Shown in pieces: positions 1 to 7,051 of a DNA stretch of 19,882 bases. Position 1 is the stretch's first letter, and the number at the start of each line of letters is the position of its first letter. A model generated the notes under the pieces. The model was not told where the DNA came from and did not search any database. It saw only the letters and a program-made list of their open reading frames with translations. This stretch comes from Desulfobacteraceae bacterium UBA2771 (lineage in GTDB: Bacteria > Desulfobacterota > Desulfobacteria > Desulfobacterales > Desulfosarcinaceae), in the NCBI GenBank assembly GCA_002352605.1, contig DEIP01000120.1, forward strand, positions 1-19,882, written 5' to 3'. Position numbers and translations under genes: made by a program.

Positions 1-223
1 GATGGCCCGGCCCCGGCTGCTTTTTCTGGACGAACCCTCCCTGGGACTGGCCCCGTTGATCGTCAAACAGATATTCGAAATCATAAAGAAAATTAACATC
101 GAAAACAACACCACCATTTTCCTCGTGGAACAAAACGCCAACCTTGCCCTGAAGGTCGCCCACCGGGGATACGTCTTGGAGAACGGCCAAATTACCCTTT
201 CCGATGCTGCCGACACCCGCTGA
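1..223 (+). CDS. livF: Branched-chain amino-acid ABC transporter ATP-binding protein LivF, C-terminal part, 5' end outside window
   Basis: This is the C-terminal end of an ABC ATPase. LivF-type proteins energise high-affinity uptake of branched-chain amino acids at the inner membrane together with LivG, LivH, LivM and a binding protein. The visible part holds the Walker B segment LLFLDEPSLGLAP, the switch histidine region seen here as FLVEQNA, and the family-typical C-terminus running into GYVLENGQITLSD. The reading frame is continuous from the left edge, so the ATG at base 2 is internal and not a start. The frame stops at TGA 221-223, about 12 residues before the usual LivF end. The missing tail (NEDVKKAYLGI) is encoded just downstream in another frame (226-261). 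Family assignment is confident. Whether the frameshift is biological or a sequencing error cannot be decided here. Confidence 0.85.
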   Translation, partial: MARPRLLFLDEPSLGLAPLIVKQIFEIIKKINIENNTTIFLVEQNANLALKVAHRGYVLENGQITLSDAADTR

Positions 224-261
224 CCAATGAAGACGTCAAAAAAGCCTACTTGGGAATTTAG
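224..261 (+). pseudogene. livF: Out-of-frame tail of livF
   Basis: Reading from base 226 gives NEDVKKAYLGI followed by TAG at 259-261. This is the characteristic LivF C-terminus. It lies in a different frame from the upstream livF sequence. Adding one base near 215-220 would fuse the two into a normal-length end (..ADTxLTNEDVKKAYLGI). It is therefore best read as the displaced end of livF, not a separate gene. Confidence 0.75.
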
Positions 262-576
262 ACATGCGTCCACACGATTCAGGCCTAAAAATGGGTCAAA
301 TGGTTGTTCACGGGTCGGAAACCGTTGTTTCCCGATTTCGGCCCTGATTCCTTCAATGGGTAAAAGATTTCATTGTGTGGTACGAATAACCTATTTATTA
401 AGGATTGTTTGCCATAACGGGAAAAATTTGATCATCACTAAATGCTGCCTAACCATCTTGAATCATAGGTGAGTATTGACACCTGAGGATGTTTCGGCAT
501 TCTATTTGCTAAAATGACCGGTGATTCGACGCAAGGCGTACAATTTGTTGGTCAACCTTAATTAATGTGAAATGCC
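262..576. other. Intergenic region, no credible gene
   Basis: This stretch is more AT-rich than its surroundings. An 81-codon open frame starting at 227 gives a sequence with no recognisable family features and begins inside the livF tail, so I do not call it. A weak imperfect stem (arms 315-322 and 327-335, core GGAAAC/GTTTCC) lacks a good T-run and is only a poor terminator candidate for livF. A candidate promoter for the next gene lies near 476-505. Confidence 0.5.
476..505 (+). promoter_or_regulatory. Candidate sigma-70 promoter upstream of the transglycosylase gene
   Basis: A perfect -35 hexamer TTGACA (476-481) is followed after 18 bases by TTCTAT (500-505), a weak -10. A closer -10 match, TAAAAT, sits at 510-515 but is too far from TTGACA. 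The gene start is at 577. Confidence 0.4.
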
Positions 577-1323
577 ATGAACTCAGAAAATCAACACCCC
601 CATTCTTGTTCCCACTGGAGAGATGCGGTCGCCTTTTTGGTCACGGTGGCCACCTGTACTTGCTTACTGACCGCTGCTTGTACCGTAACGAAAACAACTG
701 AAATGGTAGTTGATACCTCCCCCGTCCCGGCTATGCCACGGCCTCCGGCACCGGAACCAGAATCCGTTCAACCGGCGTATCAATTGGACTGGACGATGCC
801 CGAATTGAAAATGGCCTGGATAATGCCCGAATTGGTAGTTGCCTCGCCAGAGATCAAAACCATTTTGACGACATCATCGGTACCGGATGGGGCCTTTTCG
901 CATAAACCCATTCCCTTCCATGGTATTATTGATCAAGTCGCCGGACGATACGAAGTGGATCCCCATTTGATTCGGGCGATCATCTTTGCAGAATCCGGAT
1001 ACGATCCCAGGGCAAAGTCAAAAAAGGGGGCCCGGGGTTTGATGCAATTGATGCCGTCAACCGCAGAAGCCCTTGGCGTTCAGGATAGTTATGATCCCGA
1101 GGAGAATATTGACGGCGGCGTGCGTTATTTCAGGTCGCTGCTTGATCGCTTCGATGGTGATGTGCAACTGGCGCTGGCTGCCTACAATGCCGGTTCCCGC
1201 CACGTTCGAAACTACGAAGGGGTCCCGCCATTCCGGGCCACACGGTTGTATATCAAGAAGGTATTGAAATTTCGTAAAAAATTCAAAACTGAAATGGATG
1301 CTCGTCTCGGTCGGCTGGCCTGA
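577..1323 (+). CDS. Lytic transglycosylase, SLT domain, probable lipoprotein
   Basis: Predicted murein lytic transglycosylase of the Slt/MltC superfamily (family 1 SLT fold), cleaving the MurNAc-GlcNAc bond in peptidoglycan with formation of 1,6-anhydroMurNAc. The protein is 248 aa. A hydrophobic N-terminal segment (about 17-34) ends in LTAAC, an imperfect lipobox with Cys35, suggesting a periplasmic lipoprotein. A Pro-rich linker (about 50-110) contains a nine-residue tandem repeat (WTMPELKMA / WIMPELVVA). The SLT domain covers about 115-225. Its catalytic glutamate is E139 in FAESGYDP, followed by GARGLMQLMP (151-160) and AAYNAG (201-206), the three standard motifs. The basic C-terminus (KKVLKFRKKFK) is typical of these short enzymes. 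It stands alone between livF and a YcgN-type gene. The exact cellular role (remodelling, secretion, division) cannot be inferred. Confidence 0.9.
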   Translation: MNSENQHPHSCSHWRDAVAFLVTVATCTCLLTAACTVTKTTEMVVDTSPVPAMPRPPAPEPESVQPAYQLDWTMPELKMAWIMPELVVASPEIKTILTTSSVPDGAFSHKPIPFHGIIDQVAGRYEVDPHLIRAIIFAESGYDPRAKSKKGARGLMQLMPSTAEALGVQDSYDPEENIDGGVRYFRSLLDRFDGDVQLALAAYNAGSRHVRNYEGVPPFRATRLYIKKVLKFRKKFKTEMDARLGRLA

Positions 1324-1537
1324 TCGCTCCGGACCGATACCCCGAGCGGACCAAAACCTTTCGGATTATCGGGTGAAGCCCCCCGATGACATCCACGCGG
1401 TAATCGGGGAACGGGTAGGAAATGGCCCTCTTGCGGGTATGGCCCCGCTAAAATGCCGGGCGACGGGGCGGTCGCTTCTGCCCACCCGCGTCTACCATGA
1501 ACCGGGCGACCAGAAGAACAAAAATGGATCAACACCG

Positions 1538-2014
1538 GTGAAAGCCAATCGAACGCACCCCAGCCATCCGGCAGCGGTTCAACCTTTTTGGAAAACGATG
1601 GCCCTGGAACAGATGAGCCGTGATCAATGGGAGTCTTTGTGCGACGGCTGCGGCCGTTGTTGCCTTCATAAATTTCAGGATGGCAAGACGGGAAAGGTGA
1701 CCTACACCTGGGTTTCCTGCTACCTGCTGGACGTTCGGGTGTGTCGTTGTACCGACTACGGCAACCGGACCACCTTGGTGCCCGCCTGCCTGGTGCTGAC
1801 ACCGCAACAGATTCCCCACCTGCGTTGGCTTCCCAAAACCTGTGCTTACCGGCGGCTGTCCGAAGGCAAGGATCTGGACGACTGGCACCCCCTCGTATCC
1901 GGCGATTCTGAGTCGGTTCACCGGGCCGAAATATCGGTGCGGGATAGGGCCATTTCAGAGGTGCGCATTCATCCGGAGGACGTGGAATTTTACGCCGTCG
2001 GCTACCGTATTTGA
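1538..2014 (+). CDS. YcgN/UPF0260 family cysteine-cluster protein
   Basis: Member of the UPF0260 (YcgN) branch of the YkgJ-like cysteine-cluster proteins, thought to bind zinc or iron but without an established function. The signature is clear: FWKTMALEQM, then WESLCDGCGRCCLHK (CxxCxxCC at residues 35-42 from the chosen start), further cysteines in SCYLLDVRVCRC, then WLPKTCAYRRLSEGKDL and WHPLVSGD. The frame is open back to an ATG at 1298, inside the preceding gene, but that would add 80 residues with no family counterpart. A GTG at 1538 gives 158 aa, close to the ~150 aa usual for the family and keeping the conserved FWK segment. An ATG at 1598 would cut into that segment. No strong Shine-Dalgarno is seen at 1538, so the start is uncertain. 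Confidence 0.75.
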   Translation: MKANRTHPSHPAAVQPFWKTMALEQMSRDQWESLCDGCGRCCLHKFQDGKTGKVTYTWVSCYLLDVRVCRCTDYGNRTTLVPACLVLTPQQIPHLRWLPKTCAYRRLSEGKDLDDWHPLVSGDSESVHRAEISVRDRAISEVRIHPEDVEFYAVGYRI

Positions 2015-2093
2015 AGCGATCGAGCCCATTGATATCCTGACGGTGACGCTTTTCCGAGGTTTTTTACCGGGAATCTCAAGTCTGTATTTGGGC

Positions 2094-2121
2094 TTGACAT
2101 CTGACCGGTGTATGGTAAGAA
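2094..2121 (+). promoter_or_regulatory. Candidate promoter for the phosphate cotransporter gene
   Basis: A perfect TTGACA (2094-2099) is followed after 16 bases by TAAGAA (2116-2121), matching three of six -10 consensus positions. A better-looking -10, TAATAT at 2165-2170, has no good -35 at the right distance. I see no clear Pho box in 2015-2246, the 232-base gap between the YcgN-type gene and the cotransporter. Confidence 0.35.
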
Positions 2122-2246
2122 CGGATCAACCAATTCCTTGTTTTAATTAACTATTTGTACGTGATAATATTCGCTATTACTTTCAGGCGGTTGTGAAAAA
2201 TCCGGCCCTGTGCATGTGGTTGCGAAATATGAAAATGGAGTAGGGG

Positions 2247-3914
2247 ATGACGGGTGTGTTGATGACGACCCTAGGGGGTCTCGGCATGTTTATTCTGGGC
2301 ATGAAGATGATGACCGATGGGCTCCAGATGTCCGCAGGGAAACGCATCAAGGCGATCTTGAGTGCCGTATCCTCCAATCGGTTGGTGGGATGCTTCACCG
2401 GCGCCTGTGTCACGGCGATGGTTCAATCCTCGTCGGCCACCACCGTCATGCTCATCGGATTCGTCACCGCCGGTTTGATGACGCTGCAGCAATCGGTGGG
2501 CATGATCCTGGGCGCCAACGTGGGCACAACGGTTACGGCCCAACTCATCGCTTTCAATCTTACCAAGCTGGCGCTGCCTGCCATCGCCACCGGGGTGGTG
2601 CTCAAATATTTTACTCAGCAAAAGAAGACCCGCTACATCGGTGAGATCATCCTCGGCTTCGGCCTGCTTTTCTACGGGATGGCCGTCATGAAGCTTGGGT
2701 TGGCACCGATCAAAAGCGATCCCACCTTTCTGGCCTTTTTTACCAAGTTTGACCCCAGTTCGGCGGGTGGTTTGCTGTTATGCGTGGTGGTCGGGGCCGG
2801 GCTGACCCTCATGGTTCAGAGTTCATCGGCCACCATCGGTCTCACCATGACCCTGGCCGGCCAGGGGTTACTGACCTTTCCCGGTGCCATGGCCCTGGTG
2901 CTGGGGGAAAATATCGGCACCACGATCACGGCCGAACTGGCCACCATCGGCTCCAACAACATCAACGCCCACCGGGCGGCGAGGGCCCACACCATGTTCA
3001 ACGTCATTGGTGTGACCCTCATGCTGTGTATCTTTCCCCTGTTCGTTAAGCTGGTAGAGGCGATGACCCTGGGTCTCGGCGCCGGCCCCGTGGATCAGGT
3101 GGTTGGGGACGATCTGGTCAATATGTCCCGATATATCGCCAACGGCCATACCCTGTTCAACGTGATCAATGCCTTATTTTTTCTTCTGGTGCTGCCCTGG
3201 CTGATTAAAGTCACCATATTGCTTTCGCCCAAGGAGGAGGAGGACATCGACTACTACCGATTGCCCAACTTCGGCGATCGGCTCATCGACACCCCCATTG
3301 CGGCCATCGTGGAGACCCGCAGCGAAATCCTGCGGATGGCCGAAACCGCCCAGTATACTTTTCGAAGGACGGTGAAACAACTCGAGGATAGGAATCACAA
3401 GAAACTGGCCAAGTGGCGGCAGGTGGAAAATCACCTGGACGACATGCAGCGGGAGATCGTGGCCTACCTCATCCGGATTTACCAGAGCGATGTGAGCGAA
3501 TCCGAGGCCAAGGAGATCTCAAGCCTGATGCGAATGACCAACAATATCGAACGTGTCGGCGACTCCGTCGAAAATATCGCCCAGGTCATCGAGGATATGA
3601 TCGAAAGCCAGCTGACCTTCACTGAGAGGGCCATGACGGATCTGAAAAAACTAGTGGACAAGGTGTCCGAGTTCATGGACCTGATCGCTTCGGCCATGCG
3701 CCGGCGGCCGTCCAATTTCATGAATCATGCCGATAGCATCGAAAACGCCATTGATGCCATGCGCGAAAAATATCGTGACGACCACATCCAGCGTCTTCGT
3801 TCCTGCGAATGCGGCATCGATCAAGGACTGGTTTATGTCAGTCTGCTGACCAACCTGGAGAAGATCGGCGACTATTGCTTCAATATCGCCGAGGCCGTGG
3901 CAGGAAAAAAATGA
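2247..3914 (+). CDS. Na+/phosphate cotransporter (NptA/PNaS family) with PhoU-like C-terminal domain
   Basis: Inner-membrane Na+-coupled phosphate transporter of the PNaS family (Na_Pi_cotrans, as in E. coli YjbB and SLC34). The 555-aa protein carries two inverted-repeat units. Each has the family QSSSAT motif (60-65 and 191-196) followed by a GxNxGTTxTA motif (GANVGTTVTA, 89-98; GENIGTTITA, 220-229), which form the substrate site. Several hydrophobic segments lie between 1 and about 328. After the last one, a charged helical region (about 345-550) resembles PhoU, the usual partner domain in this family. A good Shine-Dalgarno (GGAG at 2237-2240) is six bases before the ATG. No pst or pho genes are adjacent. 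It converges on the next minus-strand gene with only five bases between stop codons and no obvious terminator. Confidence 0.93.
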   Translation: MTGVLMTTLGGLGMFILGMKMMTDGLQMSAGKRIKAILSAVSSNRLVGCFTGACVTAMVQSSSATTVMLIGFVTAGLMTLQQSVGMILGANVGTTVTAQLIAFNLTKLALPAIATGVVLKYFTQQKKTRYIGEIILGFGLLFYGMAVMKLGLAPIKSDPTFLAFFTKFDPSSAGGLLLCVVVGAGLTLMVQSSSATIGLTMTLAGQGLLTFPGAMALVLGENIGTTITAELATIGSNNINAHRAARAHTMFNVIGVTLMLCIFPLFVKLVEAMTLGLGAGPVDQVVGDDLVNMSRYIANGHTLFNVINALFFLLVLPWLIKVTILLSPKEEEDIDYYRLPNFGDRLIDTPIAAIVETRSEILRMAETAQYTFRRTVKQLEDRNHKKLAKWRQVENHLDDMQREIVAYLIRIYQSDVSESEAKEISSLMRMTNNIERVGDSVENIAQVIEDMIESQLTFTERAMTDLKKLVDKVSEFMDLIASAMRRRPSNFMNHADSIENAIDAMREKYRDDHIQRLRSCECGIDQGLVYVSLLTNLEKIGDYCFNIAEAVAGKK

Positions 3915-3919
3915 CGGCT

Positions 3920-4708
3920 TCAGGAACGAATGTGCTTGGACGGGATGCCCCAGATGAAATACCGAATCCATTCGAAGCCGAATAGCAGCAATTCCCGGTC
4001 GCCGGCCCGGAGCTTTTTAATCAGCGTTTTTTTGACCCGGTAGCGTTTGAGAAAACTACTCCGGAACACAAAATCACGGAACCGGTCGATGTTGTAGGCG
4101 GCCATGAAGGCCATTTTCCCCTTGGCGCCGTTCAGACCCTCGGAGCCCCATGGGTCGCTTTGAAACAGCGCTTTGACCGAGGCCCAGCGGGCGGTCATCC
4201 GGTTGTGCGTGACGGCCTCCTGATCATCGGCCCAGCCGGAGAGGGTCAGCCGTTGGTTCTCATGCCGGCCCTGGCAGAAATCCGGCGGCCGGAAGAAACT
4301 GATGATTTCCGATGTACCGGATCGGTCTTTGAACAGCATGCCATGTTCCACGGGAAAGGTGCGGCAGGTGTCGGGCCGATCCGGGTAGACCGTACACCCC
4401 GCGTCGCTCAGGAACGGGCAGGTTTTTGATTCGTTGTCGGCCATGCGCAGCAGCACGTCGGGAAAATGATTGCCTTCCCGCAGCACCACATCTACATGGG
4501 CTTCCAAGAAACGGTCGGAATCCATATCGAGACATTTGCGCAGTCGCAGCACATCGTAGGGGTAGAGAAACAGGTTCAGGTTCCGACAGCATTGGTTGAA
4601 GCAGGACAGACGGTTGTGGCACCGGAAATTGAAGGTATCGGTCTTTTTCAACGGTATGCCCGGCAGTTGGTTTATCGCTTCTGGATTAATCGATTTCATA
4701 GGTACCAT
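3920..4708 (-). CDS. YkgJ-type cysteine-cluster protein (second gene of the pair)
   Basis: 262-aa protein of the YkgJ-like CxxxCC cluster group (predicted zinc- or iron-binding, function unknown). N-terminal cysteines C30, C36, C40 and C41 lie in FRCHNRLSCFNQCC. A second cluster is C97, C105 and C115 in TCPFLSDAGCTVYPDRPDTC, the CPFL..GC.VY..RP..CR pattern typical of the family. The C-terminal half (about 150-262) is basic and aromatic, with no domain I recognise. The start overlaps the upstream minus-strand gene by 23 bases. ATG at 4708 or at 4699 are both possible, with a GGTGAG-like element in front of the first. It is the last gene of an apparent operon with the second cysteine-cluster gene and the dGTPase-like gene. 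Confidence 0.75.
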   Translation of the reverse strand: MVPMKSINPEAINQLPGIPLKKTDTFNFRCHNRLSCFNQCCRNLNLFLYPYDVLRLRKCLDMDSDRFLEAHVDVVLREGNHFPDVLLRMADNESKTCPFLSDAGCTVYPDRPDTCRTFPVEHGMLFKDRSGTSEIISFFRPPDFCQGRHENQRLTLSGWADDQEAVTHNRMTARWASVKALFQSDPWGSEGLNGAKGKMAFMAAYNIDRFRDFVFRSSFLKRYRVKKTLIKKLRAGDRELLLFGFEWIRYFIWGIPSKHIRS

Positions 4709-5318
4709 TCATAGTGCTCACCAGCATTTGGGCTATGGTGAGCTTGATTTTATCGGTATACCCCGTTTTCCGGCGCAGTTCCGTTTCGAGCATCGCCATC
4801 TGCCGGTAATAAGGGGTGCGGTCGAATCGGATATACACGGTGGTGCCGCTGTCGCGGCACTGGTTGAAAAAGGCATCGCAACCCGGATTTTTGACGACCT
4901 CGCCGCCGGGGCGACGGAGTTCGTGGGGAATGCCGTGAAGCCGGCAGATCATGGGACGGTGGGTGTATGCCATGCACCGTCCGTCCCGGTTCAGCGGGCA
5001 CATGATGCGCAGGGCTTCGCCCCTGCGGTCTGCGTCGGCCATTTCGGTGTACACCGTCAGCGCCTGTTTTTGGACTGTCCGACGAAGGTCGGGTTCAAGG
5101 GCGCGCACGCCTTCCACCAGGTAGAGATACTCCAAAAGCGTATGGTGGTAAAATCGGGTCAGGCAGCAGCTGTCCACGCAACCGTTGCACCGGAAACCGT
5201 ACTGATCGGCAACGGCTGCATAGGCGCGATCCATCCCGCCGAAAAGGGTCGCCAGCCGGTTCAATAGCGGACGGTAACGGTGTCTGTTGGTCAAAAAGGG
5301 GACGGGCATCAGGTTCAT
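4686..5318 (-). CDS. YkgJ-type cysteine-cluster protein (first gene of the pair)
   Basis: 210-aa protein with the same type of cysteine pattern as its downstream neighbour but otherwise divergent. FRCNGCVDSCC gives C44, C47, C51 and C52; then C107, C115 and C125 lie in MCPLNRDGRCMAYTHRPMIC; and C147 and C154 follow. The arrangement CP(L).(D)GRC.AY..RP..CR matches YkgJ-like metal-cluster proteins. Function is unknown; iron or zinc coordination is inferred from the cysteines only. It begins 17 bases after the stop of the dGTPase-like gene and overlaps the next gene by 23 bases, so the three are probably co-transcribed. The two cysteine-cluster proteins could be partners or old duplicates. Confidence 0.75.
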   Translation of the reverse strand: MNLMPVPFLTNRHRYRPLLNRLATLFGGMDRAYAAVADQYGFRCNGCVDSCCLTRFYHHTLLEYLYLVEGVRALEPDLRRTVQKQALTVYTEMADADRRGEALRIMCPLNRDGRCMAYTHRPMICRLHGIPHELRRPGGEVVKNPGCDAFFNQCRDSGTTVYIRFDRTPYYRQMAMLETELRRKTGYTDKIKLTIAQMLVSTMNGTYEID

Positions 5319-5335
5319 GGCGATCAGGTAGAGCC

Positions 5336-6391
5336 CTAAACAGTGGGTGAAGGAAAAAAAAGTTTTTTGTAAAGGCCGAGGGCGTAGCGGTCGGTGATGC
5401 TGGCAATATAATCACAGACGACCTGTTCCACTGGATAGCCGTTGTTCAGGCAGCCGGCGATGCCCATGCCAGAGAGTTCGGCTTCGAAAAAAGCCCTGTT
5501 GTCAAGCAGGTACGCGTAAAGCTCGGACAGAATTTTTTTCGCTTTGACAAATTCCCCATGAACCTTAACGGATCGGTAGACATTTTCGTAGAGGAAGGCC
5601 CGCAACGTGGTCATGGCATCGAAAACCTCGTCGCTCATGCTCAGTCGCAATTCCCCGTTTGCCGCCCGACTGCAAAAGACCAAGTCCCGGATCATGGTGG
5701 TGGCCCGCTCCTGGTGGGTCCGGCCGATTATTCGGGTGCAGGTCGCCGGTATCTGGTTTTCGCGGATGACACCGCTGCGGATGGCATCGTCCAGATCGTG
5801 ATTCAGGTAAGCCATGATGTCGGATATCCGAACGATGCGCCCCTCAATGGTGCAGGCCAGTTCGTTGGGATCATCGGGCAATATTTTCCCATAGCCTTTG
5901 GAGTGCTTGATAATACCATCTCTAACCTCGTGGGTCAGGTTTAATCCCCTGCCATCGTTCTCGATCACATCCACCACCCGCAGACTCTGCTTGTGGTGCG
6001 CGAACTGCGGGGAATGAATCTCCTGAAGCACCGCCTCGCCACCGTGTCCGAAGGGGGTGTGGCCCAAATCGTGCCCCAGGGCAATGGCTTCGGCCAGGTC
6101 CTCGTTGAGAAACATCGCCCGGGAAATGGTCCGGGCGATCTGAGATACTTCCAGCGTATGGGTCAGCCGCGTGCGGTATTCGTCACCCAGCGGATTGAGG
6201 AATACCTGGGTTTTATGCTTCAAGCGCCTGAATGCGTTGGAGTAGACGATGCGGTCACGGTCCACCTGGAACGCGGTTCGGATGGGGCAAGGATCTTCCG
6301 TTCGTTTTCGGCCCCGGGTCTGGTCGCTCCGGCAGCCGAACGGAGACATGAAATTTTTTTCGCGTTTTTCAAACTGCTCGCGTATATTCAT
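5336..6391 (-). CDS. dgt: Deoxyguanosinetriphosphate triphosphohydrolase-like HD protein
   Basis: HD-superfamily dNTP triphosphohydrolase that hydrolyses dGTP (or other dNTPs) to the nucleoside and triphosphate, helping control dNTP pools. The 351-aa length fits the shorter dGTPase-like type 2 group. Visible motifs are the N-terminal FRRLKHKTQVF, then the metal-binding HD residues H78 (RTRLTHTLEV), H107-D108 (ALGHDLGHTPFGHGGE, with H111 and H116) and D191 (RISDIMAYLNHDLDDA). All catalytic positions are present, so it should be active. The start has a GGAA-type element about six bases upstream. It leads a minus-strand operon with two cysteine-cluster proteins and is divergent from the HsdR-N-like gene across a 105-bp region with two palindromes. 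Confidence 0.9.
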   Translation of the reverse strand: MNIREQFEKREKNFMSPFGCRSDQTRGRKRTEDPCPIRTAFQVDRDRIVYSNAFRRLKHKTQVFLNPLGDEYRTRLTHTLEVSQIARTISRAMFLNEDLAEAIALGHDLGHTPFGHGGEAVLQEIHSPQFAHHKQSLRVVDVIENDGRGLNLTHEVRDGIIKHSKGYGKILPDDPNELACTIEGRIVRISDIMAYLNHDLDDAIRSGVIRENQIPATCTRIIGRTHQERATTMIRDLVFCSRAANGELRLSMSDEVFDAMTTLRAFLYENVYRSVKVHGEFVKAKKILSELYAYLLDNRAFFEAELSGMGIAGCLNNGYPVEQVVCDYIASITDRYALGLYKKLFFPSPTV

Positions 6392-6432
6392 GGCGTTCCG
6401 GTTGTGATTTCTTCATGCTGTACTATTGTAAG

Positions 6433-6449
6433 GTGAATTATCTATTCAC
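6433..6449. repeat. Perfect 6-bp inverted repeat in the divergent intergenic region
   Basis: GTGAAT (6433-6438) and ATTCAC (6444-6449) are perfect inverted arms separated by five bases. Read on the minus strand, the repeat lies just upstream of TACAAT, a possible -10 for the dGTPase gene. This is the position expected of an operator, but the binding protein is unknown. Confidence 0.5.
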
Positions 6450-6455
6450 AGACAA

Positions 6456-6473
6456 ACCGCTTTGTAAAGCGGT
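6456..6473. repeat. Perfect 8-bp palindrome in the divergent intergenic region
   Basis: ACCGCTTT (6456-6463) and AAAGCGGT (6466-6473) are perfect inverted arms around a two-base centre. With so short a loop it is more likely a protein-binding site or a cruciform-type signal than an RNA terminator. No T-run follows. It lies 23 bases before the start of the HsdR-N-like gene. Confidence 0.5.
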
Positions 6474-6496
6474 ATGTTGGGACGACAGGGTGGATT

Positions 6497-7051
6497 ATGG
6501 GTGACCATCATCTGATATTGGGAGAGATCGGCGATTTTATCACCGATGAAATCCTGGCTGATACGCATGACGAGCGATACCGCCAGAAAATCGCCCGTTT
6601 CCTGGTGGTGGACAAGGGCTATGCAAAGGCGGATATCCATCCCCGCAACCCGCTGACCGTTGCCGCCGGCAGCCGGAAAGGGCGGCTGTGGGTGGATTTT
6701 TTGGTAACGGTTGACGACCGCACGATAATGGTGCTTAAATACGGGCCTGGTTCTCTGGTGACCCGTTATCGGTCGACCCTGGCCATCTCCCGGTTGATGG
6801 TCCCCTATCAGATCCCGGTGGTGGTGGTGACCAATGGTGAGGCGGTAGATATCCTCGACGGCGAAACCGGAAGGCTGACGGCATCGGGGTTTGACCGGAT
6901 CCCCTCCCGGAAACGAATGCTACGGCAGCCGGCCCGGGCCAATTCTTTAATCATTTCACCAAAACGGGCGGAAATGGAGGCCAGGATCGTTTACGCATTT
7001 GAAATTGACGGTGGCTGTCCCTGCGACGATACCGCCTGCCGGATCGCATGA
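6497..7051 (+). CDS. HsdR N-terminal-domain-like protein (HSDR_N_2 type), stand-alone
   Basis: 184-aa protein resembling the HsdR N-terminal domain seen alone in many Desulfobacterota genomes. After an N-terminal helix, the core runs from RYRQKIARFLVVDKGY to VDFLV (D67), MVLKYGPGSL (K81) and VVVVTNGEAVDILD, with the strand order of a PD-(D/E)xK fold. In active members the second acidic residue lies two before the lysine; here that position is V79, so nuclease activity is doubtful. There are no methylase, specificity or helicase genes nearby, so it is not part of a restriction system. The C-terminus has a small Cys/Asp-rich tail (GGCPCDDTAC). Its stop overlaps the start of the deaminase gene (ATGA at 7048-7051), indicating translational coupling. 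The function is not known. Confidence 0.7.
   Translation: MGDHHLILGEIGDFITDEILADTHDERYRQKIARFLVVDKGYAKADIHPRNPLTVAAGSRKGRLWVDFLVTVDDRTIMVLKYGPGSLVTRYRSTLAISRLMVPYQIPVVVVTNGEAVDILDGETGRLTASGFDRIPSRKRMLRQPARANSLIISPKRAEMEARIVYAFEIDGGCPCDDTACRIA

Noticed and set aside
227..472. 81-codon plus-strand frame after livF
   Set aside because: It begins in the displaced livF tail, has no SD and no recognisable protein features, and runs through AT-rich intergenic sequence.
1298..1537. Extension of the YcgN-type frame to ATG 1298
   Set aside because: The extra 80 residues have no counterpart in the family and overlap the end of the transglycosylase gene.
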